A stretch of DNA of 64,000 bases from Comamonas_C sp026954015 (GTDB taxonomy: Bacteria; Pseudomonadota; Gammaproteobacteria; Burkholderiales; Burkholderiaceae_C): positions 124,001-188,000 of the forward strand of contig JAPSFS010000006.1 in the NCBI GenBank assembly GCA_035063785.1, read 5' to 3'. The stretch's first letter is position 1. Each line of letters starts with the position of its first letter. Below, piece after piece: positions 1-10,373 of the stretch. The notes under the pieces are model-generated. The model made no database searches. It saw nothing but the letters and a program-made list of their open reading frames with translations, and had not been told where the DNA came from. The position numbers and the translations under genes are program-made.

Positions 1-727
1 CCGCCGCCACCGACACATGCACGTCCGCCGCGGTCACCTGGCTGGCAGTGATCTTCAGCCCGGGCAGCACCTCGCCAAAATCGTTCGTCGTCGACTCGGT
101 GGCCACGCCGTTGACCGTGATGCGGGCATTCTGCGCACTCTGGCTTTCGGTGAGCGCCAGACCGCTCACGGTGAACGCGGCATCGGCGCCCGTATCGCGC
201 GAGCGCAGCATCAGCCGCTCGCCGCTCGCGTCGCGCATCACGGTTGCCGTGACGCCGCTGGCGGCGTCGTTGATCTTGGCCGCAAGGCTCGCGAGCGTGT
301 CCGTGCTGGTGTACGCCACATCGATCGCCTCGCCCCCCTGCGGGGTGAGCTGCAGCGTGCCGTCCGCACCCAGCGCGGCGCCCGCGGCGAACACGTCGCT
401 CACCGAAGTCTGGGCACGCGCGAGTTGGCTCACGCCGATATCGAAACTGCCCGCTTGCGCCAGGCCGGTGACCGCCACGGCCACCGCGTCGCTGCCGGAC
501 TTCACCGCCAGTGCGTTCCAGCCACTGTCGAGCGTGAGCTTGGACGCCGCGTCCGACAGCGCGCTGGTGAGCGACTTGATCTGCGCGTAGGTCGAAACCT
601 GCGCCTGGATGCCCGCCTGCTTGGCCTGCAGGCCGACGAGCGGCTGCTTCTCCAGATCCACGAGCTTGGAGATGATGCTCGAGACATCGAGCCCGCTGCC
701 TATGCCTACCGAAGAAACCGTTGCCAT
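1..727 (-). CDS. fliD: Flagellar hook-associated protein 2 (filament cap), N-terminal part
   Basis: This is the N-terminal ~242 codons of the filament-capping protein FliD, which sits at the tip of the flagellum and helps flagellin monomers fold into the filament. The reading frame starts at the ATG ending at 727 and runs off the left edge of the window, so the C-terminal half is not visible. The start of the protein carries the FliD signature GIGSGLDVSSII (about residues 8-19), followed by a coiled-coil-prone stretch rich in Leu, Lys and Gln. A second conserved block reads VTVNGV-like text (here ITVNGVATEST). It lies downstream of fliC on the same strand, the usual fliC-fliD order, with a strong terminator between them. 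The assignment is firm; the partial state is only a window-edge effect. Confidence 0.93.
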   Translation of the reverse strand, partial: MATVSSVGIGSGLDVSSIISKLVDLEKQPLVGLQAKQAGIQAQVSTYAQIKSLTSALSDAASKLTLDSGWNALAVKSGSDAVAVAVTGLAQAGSFDIGVSQLARAQTSVSDVFAAGAALGADGTLQLTPQGGEAIDVAYTSTDTLASLAAKINDAASGVTATVMRDASGERLMLRSRDTGADAAFTVSGLALTESQSAQNARITVNGVATESTTNDFGEVLPGLKITASQVTAADVHVSVAA

Positions 728-810
728 GCTGCACTCCCTGCGGGAGCCCCTCGGGGGACCACCGCGACATCACTGGGCATTGTGGTGGCACCCCGCGCCA
801 CCGAAAGCGA

Positions 811-846
811 GAAAAAGCGGCCTCAGACGTCGCCTGAAGCCGCTTT
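811..846 (-). terminator. Rho-independent terminator after fliC
   Basis: On the minus strand an AAAGCGGCTTCAG arm pairs with CTGAGGCCGCTTT (one G-T wobble) around a 7-nt loop and is followed by a run of five T. It lies between the fliC stop codon and the fliD start and should end the fliC transcript, so fliD probably has its own promoter or depends on read-through. Confidence 0.85.
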
Positions 847-903
847 GCGTGCCTGTCCGCGTGACCGGGCCTTATCCCGCCGCTCACCGCGGCCCGTGGC
901 GAT

Positions 904-2130
904 TTACCGCAGCAGCGACAGCACTTGCTGGGGCAACTGGTTGGCCTGGGCCACCATCGCGGCACCGGCCTGCTGCAGGATTTGCGAGCGACTGAGGTTG
1001 GCGGTTTCCTTGGCGAAGTCGGCATCGATGATGCGGCCTCGCGAGGCGGACACGTTCTCGACCATGATGTCGATGTTGTTCACCGAATTTTCGAAGCGGC
1101 TTTGCAACGCACCAAGGTCGGCACGGGCGGAGTTCACCTGGTCGATCGCGCTGTCGATCTTCTTGAGCGCGACCCAGGCGTCCTTTTGCGTGGCCACCGT
1201 CAGCGTGTTGATGCCCTTGACGTCGGTGCCGGTGGCTGCGTCGCCCGCCACGAGATCCAGATCCGCCTTCGCCATGCCGGTGGCTGCCGCCGTGAACTCG
1301 GTGGAGAACGTCACGGCCTCCGGAACGCCTGCGGCAGTCAGTTTGGACGACAGCAGCTCGATCTTGTAGGTGCCATCATCATTCTTCGTGGCAAAGGCAG
1401 TCACGCCCGTATCGGCCGACTTATTGTTGATCGCGGCCACCACGTCGCCCAGGCGTTGCACGCCGGAGCTCGCAGCACGGATCTCACCCAGATCGACTGC
1501 CGCGCCGCCGCCCACGGCGATGGTCAGCTTGCCCGCCGCGATTTCAGTCGCATAGCCCGTCACCGTTGTATCGCTGGCGTTGGCCGAAGCGATCTCACCG
1601 CTCGAATACGCGATGCTCGCCAGCCCGGTGGCGCGGGTATCCGTCAGCGCGCCCACGGTGATGTTGTCGCCAGCATTGGCGCCCACCTGGAACAGCGCGC
1701 CCGCAAAGCTGCCGTCCAGGATCTTCTGGCCGTTGAAGCTGGTCTGCTTGGCCACGCGGTCGATCTCGTCGGTCATCTGCTTGACCTCGGCCTGCAGCGC
1801 CTTGCGATCGGCTTCGCTGTTGGTGGCGTTGCTCGCCTGCACGGCCAGCTCGCGCATGCGCTGCAGCATGTCGCCGATCTTGCCCAGCGCACCCTCCGCG
1901 GTCTGCGCCAGCGAAATGCCGTCATTGGCATTGCGCGAAGCTACGGTCAAGCCCCTGACCTGGGTGTTCATGCGCTCGGCGATCGCCAGACCCGCGGCGT
2001 CATCCTTGGCGCTGTTCACGCGCAGGCCTGAAGAGATGCGCTGCATCGAGGTGGACAGCGACGCGCTCGACAGGCTCAGATTGCGCTGGGCCGTGAGCGA
2101 CGGAACGTTGGTGTTGATGTTCATTGCCAT
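904..2130 (-). CDS. fliC: Flagellin (copy 1)
   Basis: Flagellin of 408 residues, the subunit of the flagellar filament, exported by the flagellar type III apparatus. The conserved N-terminal D0/D1 region (about residues 1-175) begins MAMNINTNVPSLTAQRNL. The conserved C-terminal region (about 310-408) ends in QQVLSLLR and contains the typical NLSRSQILQQAG motif. The middle ~130 residues form a variable surface domain rich in Ala, Gly and Thr. I chose the ATG at 2130 because it gives the canonical flagellin N-terminus and has an AGGAG box ten bases upstream; an in-frame ATG farther upstream would add 25 non-flagellin residues. A sigma-28 promoter precedes it. A second, divergent flagellin gene begins 304 bases away. 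Confidence 0.97.
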   Translation of the reverse strand: MAMNINTNVPSLTAQRNLSLSSASLSTSMQRISSGLRVNSAKDDAAGLAIAERMNTQVRGLTVASRNANDGISLAQTAEGALGKIGDMLQRMRELAVQASNATNSEADRKALQAEVKQMTDEIDRVAKQTSFNGQKILDGSFAGALFQVGANAGDNITVGALTDTRATGLASIAYSSGEIASANASDTTVTGYATEIAAGKLTIAVGGGAAVDLGEIRAASSGVQRLGDVVAAINNKSADTGVTAFATKNDDGTYKIELLSSKLTAAGVPEAVTFSTEFTAAATGMAKADLDLVAGDAATGTDVKGINTLTVATQKDAWVALKKIDSAIDQVNSARADLGALQSRFENSVNNIDIMVENVSASRGRIIDADFAKETANLSRSQILQQAGAAMVAQANQLPQQVLSLLR

Positions 2131-2223
2131 GGTCTCACTCCTGATGAGGCGGTCCAGCGCCTCTGATTCCCTATGCCGGTGACGCCCGGCGACCGACAAA
2201 TTCACGCGAATTTGTTATCGGGG

Positions 2224-2250
2224 TTATCGGGGTGGGTGCGGTGAACTTGA
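2224..2250 (-). promoter_or_regulatory. Sigma-28 (FliA) flagellar promoter of fliC
   Basis: On the minus strand TCAAGTTC is followed after exactly 11 bases by CCCGATAA. This matches the sigma-28 consensus (TAAAGTTT-N11-GCCGATAA) in spacing and most positions, and lies about 94 bases before the fliC start codon. The TTATCGGGG of the -10 element is directly duplicated next to it on the start-codon side. Confidence 0.88.
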
Positions 2251-2434
2251 GGGACGAACGCCATTTTTTGGGCCCTAGCCGCAAAGATGGCGCGAATTCC
2301 CGGCGTTGTTCACGCGAGTGCGCCGCTCGCAGATGGGAAGAATTCCCTCCATCGCCGGGCTTGCGGACCGCTCGACCGACCCCACCCCGGGGTCACGGCG
2401 ATATCCAGGCCCCAACTCGTGGAGGTTCTCTGAC
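2251..2434. other. Leader of flagellin copy 2, no clear promoter
   Basis: The space between the fliC sigma-28 promoter and the divergent second flagellin gene holds a good GGAGG ribosome-binding site (2421-2425). I could not find a convincing sigma-28 promoter facing right. A GGCGATAT box near 2397-2404 resembles a -10 element but lacks a matching -35 box. Confidence 0.4.
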
Positions 2435-3673
2435 ATGGCAGCCACTATCAATACCAACGTGCCGTCGCTGAACGCGCAGCGCAATCTGTCTCTTTCGGGC
2501 CAATCGCTCGCCACCTCGATGCAGCGCCTGTCCTCGGGTCTGCGCGTGAACAGCGCCAAGGATGACGCCGCGGGTCTGGCGATTTCCGAGCGCATGAACA
2601 CGCAGGTGCGTGGCCTCACGATGGCTTCGCGCAATGCCAATGACGGCATTTCACTGGCGCAGACCGCGGAGGGCGCGCTGGGCAAGATCAGCGACATGTT
2701 GCAACGGGCGCGCGAACTGGCGGTGCAGGCAAGCAACGCCACCAACAGCAAGGGCGACCGCGAGGCACTGCAGGCCGAGGTCAAGCAGCTCGTTGCCGAG
2801 GTGGACCGCGTGGCCAAGCAGACCAACTTCAACGGCCAGAAGGTGCTCGACGGCAGCTTCGCCGGCGCGGTGTTCCAGGTGGGTGCAAACTCGGGTGACA
2901 ACATCACCGTGGGCGCGCTGGCGGATACGCGTTCATCGCAGATTTCCAACATCCAGTACGCCGCCGGCAACGTCGGCTCGATCTCGACGGCCTCCGTCAA
3001 CAGCCTCGGCACCATTTCGTCGCCCGACAGCTCACCGACACTCACGATCACCGTCGGCACCGCACCGGCAGACCAAACCATCAATCTCGGAGACATCCCC
3101 GCAGCGGTGTCTGGCGTGGAGCGGCTCGGCCAGATCGTGACGGCGATCAACGACAAGTCGTCGGACACCGGCGTCACCGCCTTTCTCACCAAGAACGCGG
3201 ACGACAGCTACCAGATCGATTTCATGTCCGGCAAGCTCGAAGGCGACCCGCCCGCGCCGGCCCCCGTGACGTTCACCGGGTTCAGCGCCGCGACGACCGG
3301 ATTCGACGCTGCAACGGTGAACAGCGCGATTGCCGACGCCACCGGCGACGACATCAAGGGCATGGACACGCTCACGGTGGCCACGCAAAAAGACGCCTGG
3401 GTTGCGCTCAAGAAGATCGACAGCGCGATCGATCAGGTCAACGGCGCGCGCGCCACGCTGGGCGCGGTGCAGTCACGCTTCGAGAACACGGTGAACAACA
3501 TCGACATCCAGGTGGAAAACCTCGCGGCTGCACGCGGACGCATCATCGACGCGGACTTCGCCAAGGAGACCGCGAACCTGAGCCGCACGCAGATCCTGCA
3601 GCAGGCCGGCACCGCGATGGTGGCGCAGGCCAACGCGCTGCCACAGCAGGTGCTGCAGCTGCTGCAGCGATAA
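2435..3673 (+). CDS. fliC: Flagellin (copy 2)
   Basis: A second flagellin of 412 residues, divergently oriented to copy 1. It starts MAATINTNVPSLNAQRNL and ends in QQVLQLLQR, with the conserved D0/D1 helices at both ends and a different central domain (about residues 180-310). The start at 2435 is preceded by GGAGG and yields the canonical flagellin N-terminus; the frame stays open upstream but without flagellin similarity. Its first ~160 codons are very similar to copy 1 at the DNA level, including a 44-base identical block in inverted orientation. Two filament proteins could be co-assembled, used alternately, or act as antigenic variants; the sequence alone does not decide. It is closed by its own terminator. 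Confidence 0.97.
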   Translation: MAATINTNVPSLNAQRNLSLSGQSLATSMQRLSSGLRVNSAKDDAAGLAISERMNTQVRGLTMASRNANDGISLAQTAEGALGKISDMLQRARELAVQASNATNSKGDREALQAEVKQLVAEVDRVAKQTNFNGQKVLDGSFAGAVFQVGANSGDNITVGALADTRSSQISNIQYAAGNVGSISTASVNSLGTISSPDSSPTLTITVGTAPADQTINLGDIPAAVSGVERLGQIVTAINDKSSDTGVTAFLTKNADDSYQIDFMSGKLEGDPPAPAPVTFTGFSAATTGFDAATVNSAIADATGDDIKGMDTLTVATQKDAWVALKKIDSAIDQVNGARATLGAVQSRFENTVNNIDIQVENLAAARGRIIDADFAKETANLSRTQILQQAGTAMVAQANALPQQVLQLLQR

Positions 3674-3704
3674 CCCGCGCTTCTCCACTTTCTTCCAAGG
3701 CCCT

Positions 3705-3745
3705 GCCGTTGCGGCGCCCACGCTGGGTGGCGCAACGGCTTTTTT
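3705..3745 (+). terminator. Rho-independent terminator after flagellin copy 2
   Basis: GCCGTTGCG pairs perfectly with CGCAACGGC across a 17-base loop and is followed by six T, 31 bases after the stop codon. Confidence 0.9.
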
Positions 3746-3776
3746 ACTTGTGCGGCGCGCCATCACTATCGAAAAG

Positions 3777-3819
3777 CATAGCTGGCAACGCTTGCCCATT
3801 GGGCGCCAGAGTCGTTTTT
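3777..3819 (+). repeat. Dispersed ATAGCTG-type repeat, copy 1
   Basis: The core reads ATAGCTGGCAACGCTTGCCC and continues with a GGGCGCCAGAG arm and a T-rich end. It is a diverged member of the short repeat family seen ten times in this window. It sits between a flagellin gene and the lipoprotein gene, which are convergent. Confidence 0.6.
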
Positions 3820-3839
3820 AATTAAAAATCAGTGCCGCC

Positions 3840-4289
3840 TTAACAACCGCCCTCGACCTTGCAGGCCGGGACGACGCGGCCGTTCGCATCCCGCCACTGC
3901 ACCTCGCCGCCGGTGGACGCAGCAGGCGCTTCGGTAGGGACCGCTGGCGCCTGCGGGTCGTGCAGCACCGCCGACGTGCCCACCCCTGCGCCGACACGGG
4001 CGCCACCCACGCCGGTGGAAGCGCCGACACCCGCACCGCCCACGACCTGCCCGCGCTGGTTGACCCCAACGCCCACTCCCACCGGTCCGACACCCCCGCC
4101 AATACCGGCGCTGACCCCACCGCTGCCCACACCCACGCCAACGGAGACCGGGCCGACGGGAATGCCGATGCCTACGCCCGCGCCCACCGAGCCGCAGCCC
4201 GCCAGCACCAGCGCGGCCCAAGGCAACGCGCGCGCGGCGCAACGGTTCGGCAGGCGATTTTCAACGGTCGGCATGCTCGGGACGGTCAT
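3840..4289 (-). CDS. Glycine/valine-rich putative lipoprotein
   Basis: A 149-residue protein that I do not recognise as a named family. It has a basic N-terminus, a hydrophobic stretch and a lipobox ALVLAGC with the Cys at about residue 32, so it is probably a lipid-anchored envelope protein. Residues 33-105 are a low-complexity array of short GVGVG/GGVGPVGVG-type repeats, which may form an extended or beta-type rod. The C-terminus, with QWRDANGRVVPACK, is more ordinary and holds two Cys. An alternative start lies five codons downstream. It lies 26 bases after htpG on the same strand and could be co-transcribed. No function can be assigned. Confidence 0.65.
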   Translation of the reverse strand: MTVPSMPTVENRLPNRCAARALPWAALVLAGCGSVGAGVGIGIPVGPVSVGVGVGSGGVSAGIGGGVGPVGVGVGVNQRGQVVGGAGVGASTGVGGARVGAGVGTSAVLHDPQAPAVPTEAPAASTGGEVQWRDANGRVVPACKVEGGC

Positions 4290-4315
4290 GCTGCATCAAG
4301 GCGTTCAGCGCCACC

Positions 4316-6277
<1,962 letters not shown>

Positions 6278-6489
6278 GGAAAGTCAGCGAAAAGTCTATG
6301 AAGGCGGCGCTTGCAAAGCGCCGCGCGCGCTGCAGGTGCGGGCCGCGGGCGGATTTTCAAGCATGGTGCGCGCCAGGCGGTGGCCGGTGGTGGGGAAAGT
6401 CCCGGGTTCACCTCCCTTGCAGCGGCAAGCGCAGGGTACACAATGGCGCGGTGCACGGTCGGTTGCAACACACGAGTGAGGAGAGTCGC

Positions 6490-7455
6490 ATGCAGCGCAA
6501 GCAATTCATCGCCACCCTGGCCGCACTGGCGGCCACCGGCGCCCTGCCCGGCGCCTGGGCCCAGGCGGGTGCCAATCTCAAGATGCTGATCCCGGCGAAC
6601 CCCGGTGGCGGCTGGGATCTCACCGGCCGGTCGCTCGGCAAGGCGCTGCTCGACGCCAAGCAGGCCGCCACGGTCACGTACGAGAACAAGGGCGGCGCGG
6701 CCGGTGCGCTCGGGCTCGCGCCGTTCCTGGCAACGTCCAAGGGCGACGGCGCGCAGATGATGGTGATGGGCGCCGTGATGCTCGGCGGCCTCATCACGAG
6801 CCGCTCGCCGCTGAACCTGATGCAGGCGACGCCGCTGGCGCGCCTCACGTCCGAGTACAACGTGTTCGTGCTGCCCGCCAAGTCGCCGCTGAAGTCGATG
6901 CAGGACGTGGTGGCACAACTCAAGCGAGACCCCGGCAGCGTGAAGTGGGGCGGCGGCTCGCGCGGCTCCACCGAGCACATCGCGGCGGCCATGCTGGCGC
7001 GCGCGGTGGGAGCGGACCCGAGCAAGATCAACTACGTGGCCTTCCGCGGCGGCGGCGAGGCGGTGGCGGCCATCCTGGGCGGCAATGTCACGGTGGGGGG
7101 CAGCGGCCTGTCGGAATTTGCCGAATACATCGCGGCCGGCAAGATGAAGCCGATCGCGGTCACCTCGGACAAGCGCCTGCCGGGCGCGCCCGACGTGCCC
7201 ACGCTCAAGGAGCTGGGCATCGACGTGGAGATCGGCAACTGGCGCGGCGTGTTCGGCGCGCCCGGCATCACGGCGGCACAGCGCAAGGCGCTGATCGACG
7301 CGATCACCGTGACGGCGCGGTCTCCCTCGTGGCAGGAGGCGCTGCAGAAGAACCAGTGGTCGCCCGCGCTGCTCACGGGCGATGCGTTCACCGAGTTCGT
7401 GGACCGCGAATTCGCCAGCCTGCGCGCGATCATGGTCAAGTCCGGCATGGTTTAA
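6490..7455 (+). CDS. tctC: Tripartite tricarboxylate transporter, periplasmic binding protein
   Basis: A 321-residue periplasmic solute-binding protein of the TctC/Bug family, which captures carboxylated compounds for a TctAB membrane pair. Residues 1-25 form a signal peptide ending in AWA. The mature part shows the family features: IPANPGGGWDLTGR near the start, an ENKGGAAG loop that binds the carboxylate, and the final region with LKELGIDVEIGNWRGVFGAPG. I chose the ATG at 6490 because a GAGGAGA box precedes it and the signal peptide begins there. tctB and tctA follow on the same strand, so this Bug protein has its own membrane partner. The actual substrate (citrate, a dicarboxylate or an aromatic acid) cannot be told. 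Confidence 0.93.
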   Translation: MQRKQFIATLAALAATGALPGAWAQAGANLKMLIPANPGGGWDLTGRSLGKALLDAKQAATVTYENKGGAAGALGLAPFLATSKGDGAQMMVMGAVMLGGLITSRSPLNLMQATPLARLTSEYNVFVLPAKSPLKSMQDVVAQLKRDPGSVKWGGGSRGSTEHIAAAMLARAVGADPSKINYVAFRGGGEAVAAILGGNVTVGGSGLSEFAEYIAAGKMKPIAVTSDKRLPGAPDVPTLKELGIDVEIGNWRGVFGAPGITAAQRKALIDAITVTARSPSWQEALQKNQWSPALLTGDAFTEFVDREFASLRAIMVKSGMV

Positions 7456-7459
7456 AGCA

Positions 7460-7502
7460 AAAGGCGGCCGCAGCGCGCTGCCAGCAAGCGCGAGCAGCTA
7501 TT
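7460..7502 (-). repeat. Dispersed ATAGCTG-type repeat, copy 2
   Basis: Read on the minus strand it is ATAGCTGCTCGCGCTTGCTG followed by GCAGCGCGCTGCGGCCGCC and T-rich sequence. It lies between tctC and tctB inside the transporter operon. Confidence 0.8.
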
Positions 7503-7563
7503 TATTCGACAGTACAGCCACGCAACGCGCCGCGCGCGCCCACCCCGAAGGACGCAGATCGTC

Positions 7564-8091
7564 ATGGCCTCCGATCCGACTGACACGCCGCCCGCGGCGT
7601 CCCGCCGCGGCACCTGGCAGCAGACGCTGGTGGGCGCGGGCACCATCGCCGTGGCGGCGGGCATCGCCTGGGGGGCGGTGGACATCCCCTCGCAGGCGGG
7701 CTACGGTGGCGTGGGCGCCAACTTCCTGCCGTGGGTGGTGGCGGCGGCGCTGGCGCTGTGCGGCGCGCTGCTGGTGCGCGAGGCGCTCACCGGGGGCTTT
7801 CGCCAGATGGAGCAGGCGCCGGGCGAGCGGCCGAACTGGATGGCCTTCGTCTGGGTTTCGGCGGCGCTGCTGCTGAACTGGGCGCTGATCGAGCACCTGG
7901 GCTTTCTCATCAGTTGCGCGCTGGCCTACGTGCTCGCGGTGCAGGGCCTGCGCCGCGCCTACGGCAAGCCCCACGACACCTGGCTCGTGGACAGCGCCTG
8001 CGGCGTGCTGCTGTCCGCGCCCGTGTACTGGTTCTTCACGCAGTTTCTCGCCATCGGGCTGCCGGGGCTCACGCGCAGCGGCTGGATCTGA
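7564..8091 (+). CDS. tctB: Tripartite tricarboxylate transporter, small membrane subunit
   Basis: A 175-residue inner-membrane protein with four predicted transmembrane helices (roughly residues 20-40, 55-75, 95-125 and 145-165), the size and arrangement of TctB. TctB proteins are weakly conserved, so the assignment rests on size, topology and position between tctC and tctA. It works with TctA as a secondary, ion-driven importer fed by the TctC binding protein. The gap of about 108 bases to tctC is filled largely by a dispersed repeat; the tctA gene follows after 12 bases. Confidence 0.88.
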   Translation: MASDPTDTPPAASRRGTWQQTLVGAGTIAVAAGIAWGAVDIPSQAGYGGVGANFLPWVVAAALALCGALLVREALTGGFRQMEQAPGERPNWMAFVWVSAALLLNWALIEHLGFLISCALAYVLAVQGLRRAYGKPHDTWLVDSACGVLLSAPVYWFFTQFLAIGLPGLTRSGWI

Positions 8092-8103
8092 GGGCGCACA
8101 CCC

Positions 8104-9615
8104 ATGGACGTTTTGAACGCGCTGCTGCAGGGTTTCGACACCGCGCTGTCGCTCACCAACCTCGTCTGGGCGCTGATCGGCTGCGCGCTGGGCACCGCCG
8201 TGGGGGTGCTGCCCGGCATTGGTCCGGCCACGACGGTGGCGATGCTGCTGCCCATCACCGCCAAGGTGGACGCGACGGCGTCCATGATCTTCTTCGCCGG
8301 CATCTACTACGGCGCGATGTACGGCGGCTCGACGACCTCCATCCTGCTGAACACGCCCGGCGAGACGGCCAACCTCGTGACCGCGATGGAGGGCAACCTC
8401 ATGGCCAAGAGCGGCCGCGCGGGGCAGGCGCTGGCCACCGCGGCCATAGGCTCGTTCGTCGCGGGCACGATCGCCACGGTGATCGTGACGCTGTTCGCAC
8501 CCGTGGTGGCCGAGTACGCGGTGCAGCTCGGCCCGCCGGAGTACTTCCTGCTGATGGCGCTGGCCTTCACCACGGTGAGCGCGGTGCTCGGGCAGAGCAC
8601 GTTGCGCGGCATGACCAGCCTGTTCATCGGCCTGGCCGTGGGGCTCATCGGCATGGACCAGATCAGCGGCCAGCCGCGCTACACGGGCAGCAAGGCGGAG
8701 CTGTTCGACGGCGTGGACATCGTGGTGATGGCCGTGGGGCTTTTCGCCGTGGCCGAGGTGCTGCACGCGGCGCTCTTCGAGGGCGGCCTCGCCGAGTCCG
8801 AAAACCGCCTCACGCGCGTGCACATGTCGCGGCGCGACTGGCGCCGCAGCGTTCCTGCGTGGCTGCGCGGCGCGGCCATAGGCTCGCCGTTCGGCTGCAT
8901 CCCGGCGGGCGGCGCCGAAATCCCGACCTTCCTGAGCTACGCCGCCGAGAAGAAGCTCGCCAAGGGCGCAGACCTGGCGGAGTTCGGCACCACGGGCGCG
9001 ATCGAGGGCGTGGCGGGCCCCGAGTCGGCGAACAACGCCACCGTCACCACGGCGCTGATTCCGCTGCTCACGCTCGGCATTCCGATCAGCAACACCACCG
9101 CGGTGATGCTCGGCGCGTTCCAGAACTACGGCATCAATCCGGGACCGCAATTGTTTTCATCCAGCGGCGAGCTGGTGTGGGCGCTGATCGCGTCGCTGTA
9201 CATCGGCAACGTGATGCTGCTGGTGCTGAACCTGCCCATGGTCGGCCTGTGGGTGAAGCTGCTGCGCATCCCCCGGCCGCAGCTCTATGCGGGCATCCTG
9301 ATCTTCGCCACCGTGGGCGCGTACGGCATGCGCCAGAGCGCGTTCGACCTGCTCGTGCTCTACCTCATCGGCGCCGCGGGCGTGCTGATGCGGCGCTTCG
9401 ACTTCCCGACCGCGCCGGTGGTGATCGGCATGATCCTCGGCCCGCTGGCCGAGGCGCAATTGCGCAACGCGATGTCGATCGGCGAAGGCAAGTGGAGCGT
9501 GTTCGTCGAGCGGCCGATCTCCGTCGTGCTGATCGCGGGCATCGCCGCCGTCGTGCTGCTGCCGCGGCTGCTGCGCCTGCTGCAGCGCTCGCGCGCGGGC
9601 CGCGTGCCTTCGTGA
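8104..9615 (+). CDS. tctA: Tripartite tricarboxylate transporter, large membrane subunit
   Basis: A 503-residue integral membrane protein of the TctA family with about a dozen hydrophobic helices. The family's hallmark glycine/proline loop GVLPGIGPATTVAMLLP is at about residues 37-53, and a second copy-like segment (FGCIPAGGAEIPTFLSY) is in the middle of the protein, as expected for its two-fold pseudo-repeat. It forms the transport channel with TctB. Gene order tctC-tctB-tctA is complete. The gene ends facing the convergent Crp/Fnr regulator. Confidence 0.95.
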   Translation: MDVLNALLQGFDTALSLTNLVWALIGCALGTAVGVLPGIGPATTVAMLLPITAKVDATASMIFFAGIYYGAMYGGSTTSILLNTPGETANLVTAMEGNLMAKSGRAGQALATAAIGSFVAGTIATVIVTLFAPVVAEYAVQLGPPEYFLLMALAFTTVSAVLGQSTLRGMTSLFIGLAVGLIGMDQISGQPRYTGSKAELFDGVDIVVMAVGLFAVAEVLHAALFEGGLAESENRLTRVHMSRRDWRRSVPAWLRGAAIGSPFGCIPAGGAEIPTFLSYAAEKKLAKGADLAEFGTTGAIEGVAGPESANNATVTTALIPLLTLGIPISNTTAVMLGAFQNYGINPGPQLFSSSGELVWALIASLYIGNVMLLVLNLPMVGLWVKLLRIPRPQLYAGILIFATVGAYGMRQSAFDLLVLYLIGAAGVLMRRFDFPTAPVVIGMILGPLAEAQLRNAMSIGEGKWSVFVERPISVVLIAGIAAVVLLPRLLRLLQRSRAGRVPS

Positions 9616-9649
9616 CGTTGCGCGTGGCGGGCGTGGCCGCGCGGGCGGC

Positions 9650-10363
9650 TCACACGTGCAGCGGGTACGAGCGCAGCGCACACACGTCCAGCACGCGCAC
9701 GCCACCGTATTCAACACGGATCACGCCCCGCTCCTGCAGGCTCGCAAGCGCCTCGTTCACGCGCTGGCGCGACAGGCCCACGAGGTAGGCGAGCTCCTGC
9801 TGCGTGATGCGCAGTACGTCGCGCACGCCAGGATAGAGCACCGGGTTGAACAGCGCGGCCAGGCTCAGCGCCACGCGCGCGTCGGGGTCATGCAGGCGGT
9901 CGATCTCGCGCGCGGCGATGAACTGGCCCAGGCGCTCGTTGAGCTGGTCCATGACGAAGCGGTTGAAACCGATGGAGTGGTCCAGCAGCCAGTGGAAGGT
10001 GTCGATGGGCAGGCCGGCGACGAGGCTCTTGCGCAGCGCGCGGGCGTCGAAGCGGTAGGGCTCGCGCTTGATCGCGGTGCCCTCGCCGAACCAGCCCCCC
10101 GAGGGCACGCCGGTGAAGGTCACCGCGTCGCCCTGCGCGCTTTCCACGCCCACCTTGAGCAGCCCCTCGACGACCCCGAACCAGTAGGTGGGCGGGCGGC
10201 CCAGTCGGCACACGTGGTCTCCGGCATGCGCCTCGCCCACGACCAGCACCGCCAGCGCGCGTTCGCGCTCATCGGGTTGCAGCCGCGCCACCCACGGAAT
10301 GTCGGCAAGCTCGCGCGCCGTTGGCGGGCGGCGGCGCTGGTAGACCGGTGAATCCAGACCCAC
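9650..10363 (-). CDS. Crp/Fnr-family transcriptional regulator
   Basis: A one-component DNA-binding regulator of about 237 residues. The N-terminal half is a cyclic-nucleotide-binding-like beta-roll (contains GEAHAGDHVCRLGRPPTYWFGVVEGLLKV-type core segments). The C-terminal half is a winged helix with a Crp-type recognition motif ITQQELAYLVGLSRQRVNEA. There is no N-terminal Cys cluster, so it is not a classical Fnr oxygen sensor; the ligand is unknown. I chose the GTG at 10363 because it lies 10 bases after the gspB stop and has a GAGGG box that overlaps that stop; longer versions would read through gspB in another frame. Its target may be the convergent tct operon or the gsp genes, but that is inference. 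Confidence 0.8.
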   Translation of the reverse strand: MGLDSPVYQRRRPPTARELADIPWVARLQPDERERALAVLVVGEAHAGDHVCRLGRPPTYWFGVVEGLLKVGVESAQGDAVTFTGVPSGGWFGEGTAIKREPYRFDARALRKSLVAGLPIDTFHWLLDHSIGFNRFVMDQLNERLGQFIAAREIDRLHDPDARVALSLAALFNPVLYPGVRDVLRITQQELAYLVGLSRQRVNEALASLQERGVIRVEYGGVRVLDVCALRSYPLHV

Positions 10364-10373
10364 GTGCGCGCCC

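Noticed and set aside
7731..9788. A long plus-strand frame across tctB and tctA
   Set aside because: The encoded text is Arg/Ala/Gly-rich with no family features, while tctB and tctA in another frame are clear.
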